A program made the position numbers and the translations under genes. Under the pieces are notes generated by a model. That model had not been told where the DNA came from, ran no database searches, and saw nothing but the letters and a program-made list of their open reading frames with translations. Source: Extibacter muris (GTDB lineage: Bacteria > Bacillota > Clostridia > Lachnospirales > Lachnospiraceae). Taken from it: 64,000 nt of DNA. The DNA is taken from the NCBI RefSeq assembly GCF_004345005.1, contig NZ_SMMX01000003.1, positions 298,272-362,271 of the forward strand. Direction: 5' to 3'. Positions 7,779-16,237 of the stretch are shown in pieces (within the stretch, counting starts at the first letter, position 1; every line of letters starts with the position of its first letter).

Positions 7779-10151
7779 ATGTCAGCAGTTGAGAGAAAAG
7801 CATTGGATGTTTGCGGATGTGGATGCGGCCATGCTCATCACGGCGATGACGGGCAGGAATGCCATGATGGACACCGTCATGACCACAGCCAAGAACATAC
7901 GCATGCATATAATGACCATCACGAACATATAGACGAAGAACCCTACATCCACGACCATGCGTGCAGCGGCCATGATGAGTGCCATGGCCATCATCACGAG
8001 GAAGTGGTGCATACAGGCCGTGAATTCGCCCATGTGGGCCAAGATGTGCCACAGAAAGTATATATACTGAAGAACCTGAGCTGTGCAAACTGTGCGGCCA
8101 AGATGGAACAAGAGATACGAAAGATGCCGGAAGTAGAGATGGCGACCATCACTTATGCGACAAAGCAGCTGAAGGTGGCAGCCAGAGAACAGGAGAAGCT
8201 GCTTCCGAGATTCCGGGAAATATGCCGTTCTATAGAAAGTGAAGTGACCGTCACCCCGAGAGACGAGGTGCAGAGACAGCCGCGACAGGAACATGCCGGA
8301 TTTTTCGTGGATAACAGGGCGGACGTCCTTGCTATCGCAGGGGGAGCCATCCTGTTCGTCGCAGGAGAGATGCTGGAACGGACCGCCTCCAATCCGATGA
8401 TTGCCTCGGCGGCATTTATCATCGCTTATATACTGCTCGGATGTGGGATTGTATTTACAGCGGTGAAGAACCTTTCTAAAGGGCATGTGTTTGATGAGAA
8501 CTTTCTTATGAGCGTGGCTACCCTGGCCGCATTTGCCATCGGGGATTTCGCAGAAGCGGTCGGAGTCATGCTGTTCTACCGGGTCGGTGAATTGTTCGAG
8601 CATATTGCGGTAGAGCGAAGCCGCTCCCAGATTATGGATGCGGTGGACTTAAGGCCTGAGGTCGTCAATCTGGTACATGGTGAAGCGGTTGACGTGATAC
8701 CGGCCGGGGAAGCAGAAGCCGGTGACTTGATTCTTGTACGGCCGGGTGACCGTATACCGCTGGACGGGCGCGTGGAGGAAGGAGAGAGCCGCATCGATAC
8801 ATCTCCGGTAACTGGAGAACCTGTACCGGTAAGCGTAAAGCCGGGGATGGAAGTTATATCGGGATGTGTCAATGAGCAGGGCGTACTAAAGGTAAGGGTC
8901 GAAAAGCCATTGAGTGAATCTATGGTGTCAAGAATTCTGGATTCCGTTGAGAACGCGGCGGCCAGCAAGCCGAAGATTGATAAATTCATCACCAAATTTG
9001 CGAGAGTGTATACTCCGATAGTAGTGGCAGCAGCTGTGGCGACGGCTATCATACCGTCGCTTATAACCGGAGACTGGAACCACTGGGTATATACGGCCAT
9101 CACCTTCCTTGTAATCAGCTGTCCGTGTGCACTCGTACTCAGCGTTCCACTTGCATTCTTCTCGGGCATTGGAGCTGGCTCCCGGCGCGGGATACTGTTC
9201 AAGGGCGGAGTGGCAATCGAGGCGCTGAAAAGCGTGAAAGCTATCGTCATGGATAAGACAGGTACGATTACCAAAGGCAGTTTTGAAGTACAGCAGGCGA
9301 CTGCTGTAGGCCGGTTTACCGAGAAGCAGGTGCTTACGATGGCGGCTGACTGCGAACTCGACTCCTCCCATCCGATTGGAAGCAGCATCGTGAAAGCGGC
9401 GCGGGAGATGAAGCTGGAGCTCATAAGACCGGAGAAGTCAGAAGAAATATCCGGTAAAGGTGTGCGTGCCGTATTCCGTGACGGTGAAGTGCTCTGTGGA
9501 AATAAGGCGCTGATGGAGATGCATGGAGTAGATACTGTGGCGTACAGGAAGAAGGGGTACGGGACGGAAGTCCTCGTAGCCGTAAGCGGGGAGCTGGCAG
9601 GATGGCTCGTCATTGCAGACGTAGTCAAGGAGGAGGCCAGAGAAGCTATCGGCATGCTCAAAGGCAGGAATCTGGTGACAGCTATGCTTACCGGAGATGC
9701 CAGAGACAGTGCGGCGGCCGTGGCTGATATGACTGGAATCGACGAGGTGCATGCACAGCTTCTGCCGGAGGATAAGCTTCACGAACTAAAGAGGATACGC
9801 CAAGAACATGGGCCTGTCATGTTTGTCGGAGACGGCATCAATGATGCTCCGGTACTGGCCGGCGCCGATGTAGGCGCCGCGATGGGAAGCGGTGCGGACG
9901 CGGCGATAGAGGCGGCCGATGTCGTGTTTATGACATCCTCCGTGACGGCGATACCAGAATCCATCGGCATAGCCAACGCGACAGGAAGAATCGCGATGCA
10001 AAATGTTACGTTTGCCTTGGCGCTGAAACTGCTGATCATGGTACTCGGGTTTGCCGGTATGGCGAATATGTGGATGGCGGTATTCGCAGATACGGGGGTA
10101 GCCATGCTCTGCGTACTGAATTCTATCCGTATCTTGTATAAACGGGTGTGA
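7779..10151 (+). CDS. Zn/Cd/Pb-translocating P1B-type ATPase with His-rich N terminus (ZntA/CadA-like)
   Basis: Exports heavy-metal cations at ATP cost. The start at 7779 has AGGAGG at the right distance; the frame is open further up to 7716 but without a ribosome site. In the 790 residues: a metal-binding tail (12-78) with 20 His and 6 Cys, an HMA domain (about 93-160) with the CANC metal site at 102-105, the actuator TGEP, the transmembrane CPC near 448, the phosphorylation site DKTGT near 491, HPIG, and GDGINDAP. The C-terminal DTG before the last helix and the CPC motif fit the Zn/Cd/Pb (P1B-2) subgroup. It has its own promoter and operator and is followed by a terminator. Confidence 0.92.
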   Translation: MSAVERKALDVCGCGCGHAHHGDDGQECHDGHRHDHSQEHTHAYNDHHEHIDEEPYIHDHACSGHDECHGHHHEEVVHTGREFAHVGQDVPQKVYILKNLSCANCAAKMEQEIRKMPEVEMATITYATKQLKVAAREQEKLLPRFREICRSIESEVTVTPRDEVQRQPRQEHAGFFVDNRADVLAIAGGAILFVAGEMLERTASNPMIASAAFIIAYILLGCGIVFTAVKNLSKGHVFDENFLMSVATLAAFAIGDFAEAVGVMLFYRVGELFEHIAVERSRSQIMDAVDLRPEVVNLVHGEAVDVIPAGEAEAGDLILVRPGDRIPLDGRVEEGESRIDTSPVTGEPVPVSVKPGMEVISGCVNEQGVLKVRVEKPLSESMVSRILDSVENAAASKPKIDKFITKFARVYTPIVVAAAVATAIIPSLITGDWNHWVYTAITFLVISCPCALVLSVPLAFFSGIGAGSRRGILFKGGVAIEALKSVKAIVMDKTGTITKGSFEVQQATAVGRFTEKQVLTMAADCELDSSHPIGSSIVKAAREMKLELIRPEKSEEISGKGVRAVFRDGEVLCGNKALMEMHGVDTVAYRKKGYGTEVLVAVSGELAGWLVIADVVKEEAREAIGMLKGRNLVTAMLTGDARDSAAAVADMTGIDEVHAQLLPEDKLHELKRIRQEHGPVMFVGDGINDAPVLAGADVGAAMGSGADAAIEAADVVFMTSSVTAIPESIGIANATGRIAMQNVTFALALKLLIMVLGFAGMANMWMAVFADTGVAMLCVLNSIRILYKRV

Positions 10152-10199
10152 TGATGGAATAACAGCAGTTCGATAAGTGAAGGATATTAATAGAGAAAG

Positions 10200-10243
10200 A
10201 TGACACCGAGATTACAAAAATGTTAATTTTGGTGTCATTTTAG
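10200..10243 (+). terminator. Hairpin terminator after the first metal ATPase
   Basis: Arms ATGACACC (10200-10207) and GGTGTCAT (10231-10238) with an inner AAAAT/ATTTT pairing, then TTTTA. It separates the ATPase from the sensor gene. Confidence 0.6.
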
Positions 10244-10287
10244 TAAAATGGTTGAAAAGGGATGTCCCATGTTGCATAATTAACAAG

Positions 10288-10315
10288 TGAACGGATATTC
10301 ATATGATATGAAAGG
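10288..10315 (+). promoter_or_regulatory. ArsR/SmtB-type operator in front of the metal sensor
   Basis: TGAA-CGGATA-TTCA at 10288-10301 repeats the TGAA-N6-TTCA core of the 7707 site. It overlaps a second palindrome, TTCATAT-G-ATATGAA (10298-10312). This suggests autoregulation of the sensor and shared control of both transcription units. Confidence 0.65.
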
Positions 10316-10324
10316 ACGGAATAA

Positions 10325-10684
10325 ATGAGGAAACCAGAAGCTGAATGCTGCGAGGCAGTCTGCATCCACGATGATGTGATTGACAGAGTAAGCAGGCAGA
10401 TGCCTCCGCAGGAGAGAATGAAAGAACTGGCTGATTTCTATAAAGTGTTTGCAGATGCCACGAGGATCCGCATCTTATGCGTGCTTCTGGAATCGGAGAT
10501 GTGTGTCTGCGATCTGGCAGAGGTGCTGGAGATGACGCAGTCTGCCATCTCGCATCAGCTTCGTGTACTGAAGCAGGCGAAGCTTGTGAAGAACCGCAGG
10601 GACGGCAAGACGGTGTATTACTCGCTGGCGGATGGGCATATACAGACAATTATTAGTCAGGGAATGGAGCATATTACGGAGTAG
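10325..10684 (+). CDS. ArsR/SmtB-family metal-sensing repressor, CadC-like
   Basis: Winged-helix repressor released from DNA by Cd, Pb or Zn. The 119 residues carry both metal sites of the CadC type: the alpha3N site with N-terminal Cys8, 9, 13 plus C60 and C62 in ESEMCVCDLA, and the alpha5 site D103, H105, H116, E119 with exactly the D-x-H-x10-H-x2-E spacing. The recognition helix is MTQSAISHQLRVLKQA. It lies between two metal ATPases and has the same operator core as the upstream ATPase, so it very likely controls both. Confidence 0.93.
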   Translation: MRKPEAECCEAVCIHDDVIDRVSRQMPPQERMKELADFYKVFADATRIRILCVLLESEMCVCDLAEVLEMTQSAISHQLRVLKQAKLVKNRRDGKTVYYSLADGHIQTIISQGMEHITE

Positions 10685-10715
10685 ACAACATATATATACA
10701 AAAAAGGAAAGTGGA

Positions 10716-12578
10716 ATGACCAGGCAATTGAAACAGAGACTTTTAATATATGGTTCAGGCGTGTTTATATACATTTGCGCTGTTGCGGCGACGATACAGT
10801 ATACATTGTCTGACTGGGTGAAGTTCATATTGTTTTTGACGGCATATCTTGTGATAGGCTTTGATGCTTTCCGCCAGCTTGCTGACAATCTGATGAAAAG
10901 AGAGATATTCTCCGAGTATCTGCTGATTATCCTGGCGACGGTAGGGGCGTTCGGGGTACAGAGATATACGGAGGGTGTGCTTGTCATGCTATTGTTCGAG
11001 CTCGGGATGATGTTCGAGGCAGTGTCGACGGACAGTGCCAAGCGATCCATCGAGCAGATGATCGACATACGGCCCGGGTATGCGACGAGGAAAGTGCGCG
11101 GCAAAGAGACGAGGGTGGATCCGTCGGAACTCAAGCTGAGACATATCATCATCGTCAAGCCGGGGGAGAGGATCCCGGTCGATGCTGTCGTCACCGCAGG
11201 GACATCTACGGTGGATACGAAGGCGCTGACAGGAGAGTACATGCCTCAGACGGTAGAGCCAGGGGATGAGATATACGGAGGCTGCATCAACCTGAGTGGC
11301 GTCATCGAAGCAAGAGTGAGCCGCATCTACCAGAACTCTACGGTGTCCAAAGTGATGGAGATGGTGGAAGAGGCGCAGAATAACAAGGCCGAGAGCGAGA
11401 CGTTCGTCACGAAGTTTTCAAGGGTGTACACGCCGGTGATGATCGTATGTGCCCTTTTCATCATGATATATCCATCACTGACATTCTCTTACGGCAACTG
11501 GGACACGTGGATATACAGAGGCCTGATCTTCCTTGTCGTGGCGTGCCCATGCGGACTGGTCCTGTCCATACCGCTCGCTTTTCTTGCCGGTATCGCATCT
11601 GCGGCCCGTCAGGGTATCGTCGTAAAAGGAGGAAATTACCTGGAGTTTCTGGCGAAGGCGGATACATTTATATTTGATAAGACGGGGACACTGACAGAAG
11701 GCGTCTTTAACGTCAAAGAGATAAAAGCAGAGGGCATGACAGAAGAGGAGCTTCTGGAGATGGCGGCCCATGTAGAGAGCTATTCCAACCATCCGATTGC
11801 ACAGTCCCTGCTCGCTGCATATGACGGCAGGCTGGACAAATCACGGGTGCGGAGAGTCAAAGAAGCCCCCGGCTTCGGTATCAGTGCCACGTATGACGGG
11901 AAGCGTGTGCACATCGGCAATTACCGGATGCTGGAGAAGCAGAATATAGAACGCAGCAGGATAAGACGTCCGGGAACCGTAATCTATCTCGTGGCGGATA
12001 AGAAATATGCGGGTTACATAGTCATCGCAGATTCAGTGAAGGAAGACGCGGGCCCGCTCATGCAGTACCTGAAGGAAAAGTGCCGGGCGGTACTTGTGAT
12101 GCTGACAGGGGACAATGAAGCTTCAGGAATGGAAGTTGCCGAAGCGCTGGATATGGATTATGCTTATACGGATCTGATGCCGGAAGAGAAGCTGGAACAG
12201 ATAGAGGACTTCCTCGGTCTGCAGGATAAGATGGAAAAGCTCGTATGCGTCGGGGACGGCATCAATGATGCTCCGATTCTGGCCCGTGCGGACGTGGGGA
12301 TTGCCATGGGCGCCCTGGGCTCGGCAGCAGCTATTGAGGCGGCGGATGTTGTTCTCATGGAAGACGAACTTATAAGAATAAAGGATGCTATCCGTATCTC
12401 CAAGGAGACGCTCAGGGTAGTAAGCCAGAATATAGCATTTTCAGTAGGCGTGAAGATAGTGATTCTTCTGCTGGCGGCTGTGGGCTATTTCGGGATGTGG
12501 GAAGCGATTCTTGCAGAACTCGGAGTGATGTTCGCGGCTATCCTGAATGCGGTATGGGTAGTCAGATACACGGTATAG
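10716..12578 (+). CDS. Second heavy-metal P1B-type ATPase, without N-terminal metal-binding domain
   Basis: 620 residues from an ATG at 10716 preceded by AAGGAAAG; the open frame extends upstream to 10632 inside the sensor gene and is not used. No HMA domain or His-rich tail: the protein begins directly with membrane helices. It has TGEYMP, the CPC motif near residue 276 (ACPCGLVLSIP), DKTGT near 321, HPIAQ and GDGINDAP. Probably a Zn/Cd exporter co-transcribed with the sensor. It differs strongly from the first ATPase, so it is a distinct paralogue rather than a recent duplicate. Confidence 0.9.
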   Translation: MTRQLKQRLLIYGSGVFIYICAVAATIQYTLSDWVKFILFLTAYLVIGFDAFRQLADNLMKREIFSEYLLIILATVGAFGVQRYTEGVLVMLLFELGMMFEAVSTDSAKRSIEQMIDIRPGYATRKVRGKETRVDPSELKLRHIIIVKPGERIPVDAVVTAGTSTVDTKALTGEYMPQTVEPGDEIYGGCINLSGVIEARVSRIYQNSTVSKVMEMVEEAQNNKAESETFVTKFSRVYTPVMIVCALFIMIYPSLTFSYGNWDTWIYRGLIFLVVACPCGLVLSIPLAFLAGIASAARQGIVVKGGNYLEFLAKADTFIFDKTGTLTEGVFNVKEIKAEGMTEEELLEMAAHVESYSNHPIAQSLLAAYDGRLDKSRVRRVKEAPGFGISATYDGKRVHIGNYRMLEKQNIERSRIRRPGTVIYLVADKKYAGYIVIADSVKEDAGPLMQYLKEKCRAVLVMLTGDNEASGMEVAEALDMDYAYTDLMPEEKLEQIEDFLGLQDKMEKLVCVGDGINDAPILARADVGIAMGALGSAAAIEAADVVLMEDELIRIKDAIRISKETLRVVSQNIAFSVGVKIVILLLAAVGYFGMWEAILAELGVMFAAILNAVWVVRYTV

Positions 12579-12586
12579 GAGGAAAT

Positions 12587-13114
12587 ATGAAGAGATATGC
12601 GGCCCTCCTGTCTGTGGTGGCATTGAGCGCCGCACTGACAGGGTGCGTGAATAACGATACAAAAGAAGGAGTAGAATACCTCGAAAAGGGAAAATATAAA
12701 GAGGCGGTGGAACAGTTTGAACAGGCGGTAGAGGCCGGTCAGAACGTGGGAGAAGCCTACAGGGGCATCGGCATGGCCAAGTGGGAGCAGAAGGACTATG
12801 AAGGCGCCCGCGATGCATTCAAACATGCTATCGAAAGCAAAGCAGAAAAGACGGCAGCCATATACAACCTGCTCGGCAGCTGCGAGATGGAGCTTGATAA
12901 TCCGCAGGGAGCTCTCAGCTATTACAGGCTGGCGCTCTCGGCTGAAGATGCAGACAAGGGGCTCATAAGAGAAGTCAAGTTCAACATGATTGCCGCTTTT
13001 GAGCAGTCCGGGGATTGGGAAAGCGCAAGGGCGAAGCTGAAAGAGTATATTGCAGAGTATCCTGACGATGAGAAGGCACAGAAAGAGGCCGAGTTTTTAG
13101 AGACGAGACAGTGA
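12587..13114 (+). CDS. TPR-repeat lipoprotein
   Basis: 175 residues starting at an ATG with TAGGAGGAAAT; the longer frame from 12497 is inside the ATPase and is rejected. The signal peptide ends in a lipobox LTGC (Cys about 20), so the protein is membrane anchored. The rest is three to four TPR units (LEKGKYKEAVEQFEQAVEAG and following) for protein-protein contact. Partner unknown. It lies 8 bases after the ATPase and its stop overlaps the GTG of hflX, so it may be read with either. Confidence 0.88.
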   Translation: MKRYAALLSVVALSAALTGCVNNDTKEGVEYLEKGKYKEAVEQFEQAVEAGQNVGEAYRGIGMAKWEQKDYEGARDAFKHAIESKAEKTAAIYNLLGSCEMELDNPQGALSYYRLALSAEDADKGLIREVKFNMIAAFEQSGDWESARAKLKEYIAEYPDDEKAQKEAEFLETRQ

Positions 13115-14394
13115 GGCATATGATAGATTTAAAAGAAGAAAAAGAACGAGTGATCCTGGTCGGTGTCAGCACGTCGGACCAGGACGATACAAGAAAATCA
13201 CTGGATGAGCTGGCAGAACTGGCAGCCACGGCAGGGGCGGAGACGGCCGGGCGTGTCATCCAGAGCAGGGAGCAGATGCACCCTGCCACTTATATTGGAA
13301 AAGGGAAGCTTACCGAACTGAAGGATCTGATATGGGAGACAGAGGCGACAGGTATCATCTGCGATGACGAACTGTCACCGGCTCAGTTGGGAAATCTCCA
13401 GGATGAACTGGATGTTAAGGTCATGGACCGGACATTGGTGATTCTGGACATTTTTGCGTCCAGGGCATCTACCAGCGAGGGTAAGATACAGGTTGAGCTT
13501 GCACAGCTTGGGTACCGCCAGTCCAGGCTGACGGGGTTCGGGAAGTCTCTGTCAAGGCTCGGAGGCGGAATCGGAACGAGAGGGCCGGGAGAAAAGAAGC
13601 TGGAGATGGACCGACGCCTTATCAAGGGAAGGATAGCCCAGCTGAAGAGGGAACTAAAAGATGTCAAGCGCCATCGTGAAGTTACGAGAGAGCAGCGCAG
13701 CAGAAACCAGGTGCCGGTGGCCGCTATCGTCGGGTATACGAATGCGGGCAAATCGTCTCTGTTGAATGCACTTACAGGTGCAGATATACTGGAGGAAGAC
13801 AAGCTGTTTGCCACACTGGATCCGACGACCCGTGAACTGAAGCTCCCGAGCAAGCAGTCTATCCTTCTTACAGATACGGTAGGATTCATCAGGAAGCTTC
13901 CCCACCATCTCATAGAAGCTTTCCGCAGCACACTGGAGGAGGCAAAATACGCGGATATGATACTGCATGTGGTGGACGCGGCCAACCCTCAGATGGATGA
14001 ACAGATGCATATCGTCTATGAGACGCTGCGCAGCCTGGGCATCAAAGATAAGCCGGTCATTACCATATTCAACAAGCAGGACAAAGATGAAGCGCAGCAG
14101 ACGGTGCGCGATTTCCAGGCTGATTATACGGTACGGATTTCCGCCAGGACGAAAGAAGGCCTGGCGGAGCTGAAAGAGATGATAGAAGCTGTGCTTCGAG
14201 GCCAGAAGGTGCTGATCGAACAGCTATACCCTTATAATGAAGCGGCTAAGCTCCAGCTCATACGGAAGTACGGAGAGCTGATGGCAGAGGAATACAGGGA
14301 AGACGGTATCTTTGTGAGCGCATATGTCCCGGTATCAGTCTATGGCAGGGTTAGAAGCGTATCTCTTGGGGATTCTTTGAACAAGGCCTTATAG
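13111..14394 (+). CDS. hflX: GTPase HflX
   Basis: Ribosome-splitting GTPase active on stalled or stressed 50S/70S particles. The 427 residues hold the glycine-rich N-terminal HflX domain (GIGTRGPGEKKLEMDRR), a G domain with GYTNAGKSS near 208, DTVGFIRKLPHHLIEAF and NKQDKD, and a C-terminal domain. The GTG at 13111 overlaps the previous stop (GTGA); an ATG at 13120 is an equally possible start. Its 3' end overlaps the convergent AraC gene by 55 bases. Confidence 0.95.
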   Translation: MRHMIDLKEEKERVILVGVSTSDQDDTRKSLDELAELAATAGAETAGRVIQSREQMHPATYIGKGKLTELKDLIWETEATGIICDDELSPAQLGNLQDELDVKVMDRTLVILDIFASRASTSEGKIQVELAQLGYRQSRLTGFGKSLSRLGGGIGTRGPGEKKLEMDRRLIKGRIAQLKRELKDVKRHREVTREQRSRNQVPVAAIVGYTNAGKSSLLNALTGADILEEDKLFATLDPTTRELKLPSKQSILLTDTVGFIRKLPHHLIEAFRSTLEEAKYADMILHVVDAANPQMDEQMHIVYETLRSLGIKDKPVITIFNKQDKDEAQQTVRDFQADYTVRISARTKEGLAELKEMIEAVLRGQKVLIEQLYPYNEAAKLQLIRKYGELMAEEYREDGIFVSAYVPVSVYGRVRSVSLGDSLNKAL

Positions 14395-15185
14395 GCGCGC
14401 TGGAAAGTGGAGTAATCTTTAAAGCCGCACTCATAGGCAGCCTGTGCGGCAGAGGTGCCGGACGCTATAAGCTCTCTGCCAAGCAGAAGCCGTTTCTGTG
14501 AGATGTAGCTTCCTATCGTGAAGCCGGTTTCCTGCTTGAACAGGCGCATCATATAATATCTGCTTATGTAGAACGTCTCCGCAATGGCATTGATGTTAAG
14601 TTCATCCGTAAGGTGTCCGTTGATATATTCGAGGATATCGATGACCTTCGGATTGCAGGCATCCGTGTCGATGAATTCCAGCCGGTTGGACAGTGCAGCC
14701 CGGTTGAGGTGGATCATGAATTCAAGGAAGAGCACCTGGCGGTAAAGTGCCGCGGCATACGCGCCGTCCGAAAAGGAACGTTCCAGGCGGGTGATGGATC
14801 TGAACAGGGAGCTCTTCTTAAGAGAAGGGATACGCAGGACGTTAGAGCCTGCTTTTTCTGCTTTCTGGAAGCAGCAGCTCAAATCGTATTCTTCAGTCTT
14901 ATATGCATCCATAAAGTTTGGAGAGATATAGACGATGATACGCTCATACGGATATCGGTTGTCCACGACAAGACGGTGGATATCGTTGTGCTTAACGAGT
15001 ACGATATCATATGGCTTCAGCTCGTAAGTTCTGCCCTCGACCATATAATTGACGCGGCCGTGTATGAAGATGGTGATCTTGTCGAACTCATGGTAATGGT
15101 ACTCTACCTCTTTCGTCTCCGTGTCGGTCAGGTGGAACAGCCTAAATTCGCTGTTCAGGTATCCACGTTTTTCATATTCGCCCAT
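14340..15185 (-). CDS. AraC-family regulator with cupin sensor domain
   Basis: 281 residues from the ATG at 15185 (minus strand) with AAGGAGGGCGAACG before it; an in-frame extension to 15248 lacks a ribosome site. N-terminal cupin with HYHEFDKITIFIHG and IVLVKHNDIHRL, then two C-terminal AraC helix-turn-helix units (INAIAETFYISRYYMMRLF and SAAQAAYECGFKDYSTFQR). The ligand is unknown; sugars or aromatic compounds are common for this architecture. It is divergent from dapF and overlaps hflX tail to tail. Repeated sites in the shared promoter region suggest it controls itself and possibly dapF. Confidence 0.9.
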   Translation of the reverse strand: MGEYEKRGYLNSEFRLFHLTDTETKEVEYHYHEFDKITIFIHGRVNYMVEGRTYELKPYDIVLVKHNDIHRLVVDNRYPYERIIVYISPNFMDAYKTEEYDLSCCFQKAEKAGSNVLRIPSLKKSSLFRSITRLERSFSDGAYAAALYRQVLFLEFMIHLNRAALSNRLEFIDTDACNPKVIDILEYINGHLTDELNINAIAETFYISRYYMMRLFKQETGFTIGSYISQKRLLLGRELIASGTSAAQAAYECGFKDYSTFQRAYKALFKESPRDTLLTLP

Positions 15186-15223
15186 CGTTCGCCCTCCTTC
15201 TGGAATAATTTTAGCGGAACAGG

Positions 15224-15285
15224 GCATTATTTGCAATACAGTAAGCATTATTTGTATTGAATTTGAAAATAATGCCTGTTATGAT
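15224..15285 (+). promoter_or_regulatory. Probable AraC-regulator sites and dapF promoter
   Basis: GCATTATTTGCA (15224-15235) and GCATTATTTGTA (15245-15256) are direct repeats exactly 21 bases apart, two helical turns; an inverted third copy TGAAAATAATGC lies at 15264-15275. The last two overlap a promoter TTGAAT (15257) - 17 - TATGAT (15280) for dapF. Confidence 0.65.
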
Positions 15286-15352
15286 ATACATATGATGCAG
15301 ACTCTGAGCAATCGGAGATACATGAAGACGGTATGTTATGGAGGTAACGAGA

Positions 15353-16210
15353 ATGAAAGTTGTGCTGGAAAGATACCATGGACTCGGGAATGATTATGTG
15401 GTGTTCGACCCGAATAAGAATGAACTGGAACTTACGCCGGAAAATGTCCGTATGATCTGCGACAGGAATGCGGGGCTTGGTTCAGACGGCGTCCTGGAAG
15501 GGCCGGTTATGAAGGACGAAGGCATGTTCGTAAAGGTCTGGAACCCGGACGGGAGCGAATCTGAGACGAGCGGCAACGGCGTGCGTATCTTTGCCAAATA
15601 CCTGAAGGACGCGGGGTATGTGCAGAAGAAGCATTTCAAGCTGTTTACAGAGCATGGCCCGGTCGAGGTAGCCTTTTTAAATGAGGACGGCAGCCGTCTC
15701 CGCGTGTCTATGGGAAAGCTGTCCTTCTACAGCGATGATATTCCGGTAACCGGAGAGCGGCGGGAAGTCATCAATGAGGATATGGTCTTTGGCAGGACGC
15801 TCTATCCGGTAACATGCGTTTCTATCGGCAACCCGCACTGCGTTATCCCGATGAGGGAGATATCGAAGCCGCTCGTATGCAAGATTGGCGACTACGCGGA
15901 GATTGCCAGATACTTCCCGAACCGTATCAATACGCAGATCATGCAGGTCATCGATAAGGAAAATATAGCGATAGAGATATATGAAAGAGGAGCAGGGTAC
16001 ACGCTCGCATCCGGTACCGGCGCCTGTGCCGCCGCGGGTGTCGCGTATAAGCTCGGGATGACGAATAATAAAGTGATCGTCCACATGCCGGGAGGAGAGC
16101 TTCAGGTAGAAGTAGAGGCGGACTGGAACGTGTATATGACCGGCGACGTGTTCTATGTGGCAAAGATTACCCTCAGCAACGAATTTGTAGAAAAATTAAG
16201 AAGCGTATAG
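15353..16210 (+). CDS. dapF: Diaminopimelate epimerase family protein with Ser in place of both catalytic Cys
   Basis: 285 residues starting at the ATG with GGAGGTAACGAG before it (15353). The DapF fold is clear: HGLGNDYVVFD at the N terminus, GNPHCV, and the two active-site motifs. In true epimerases these motifs are CGNGxRC and ACGTGACA; here they read S73-GNGVRI and AS220-GTGACA, so both catalytic Cys are Ser, and the second Cys of motif one is Ile79. Substrate-contact residues (N13, N64, E211-R212) remain. It may be a slow Ser/Ser epimerase, a related racemase, or a non-catalytic homologue; a normal dapF elsewhere would decide. Confidence 0.85.
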   Translation: MKVVLERYHGLGNDYVVFDPNKNELELTPENVRMICDRNAGLGSDGVLEGPVMKDEGMFVKVWNPDGSESETSGNGVRIFAKYLKDAGYVQKKHFKLFTEHGPVEVAFLNEDGSRLRVSMGKLSFYSDDIPVTGERREVINEDMVFGRTLYPVTCVSIGNPHCVIPMREISKPLVCKIGDYAEIARYFPNRINTQIMQVIDKENIAIEIYERGAGYTLASGTGACAAAGVAYKLGMTNNKVIVHMPGGELQVEVEADWNVYMTGDVFYVAKITLSNEFVEKLRSV

Positions 16211-16237
16211 TATACTAAGGCATAGGAGGAAAGACCT

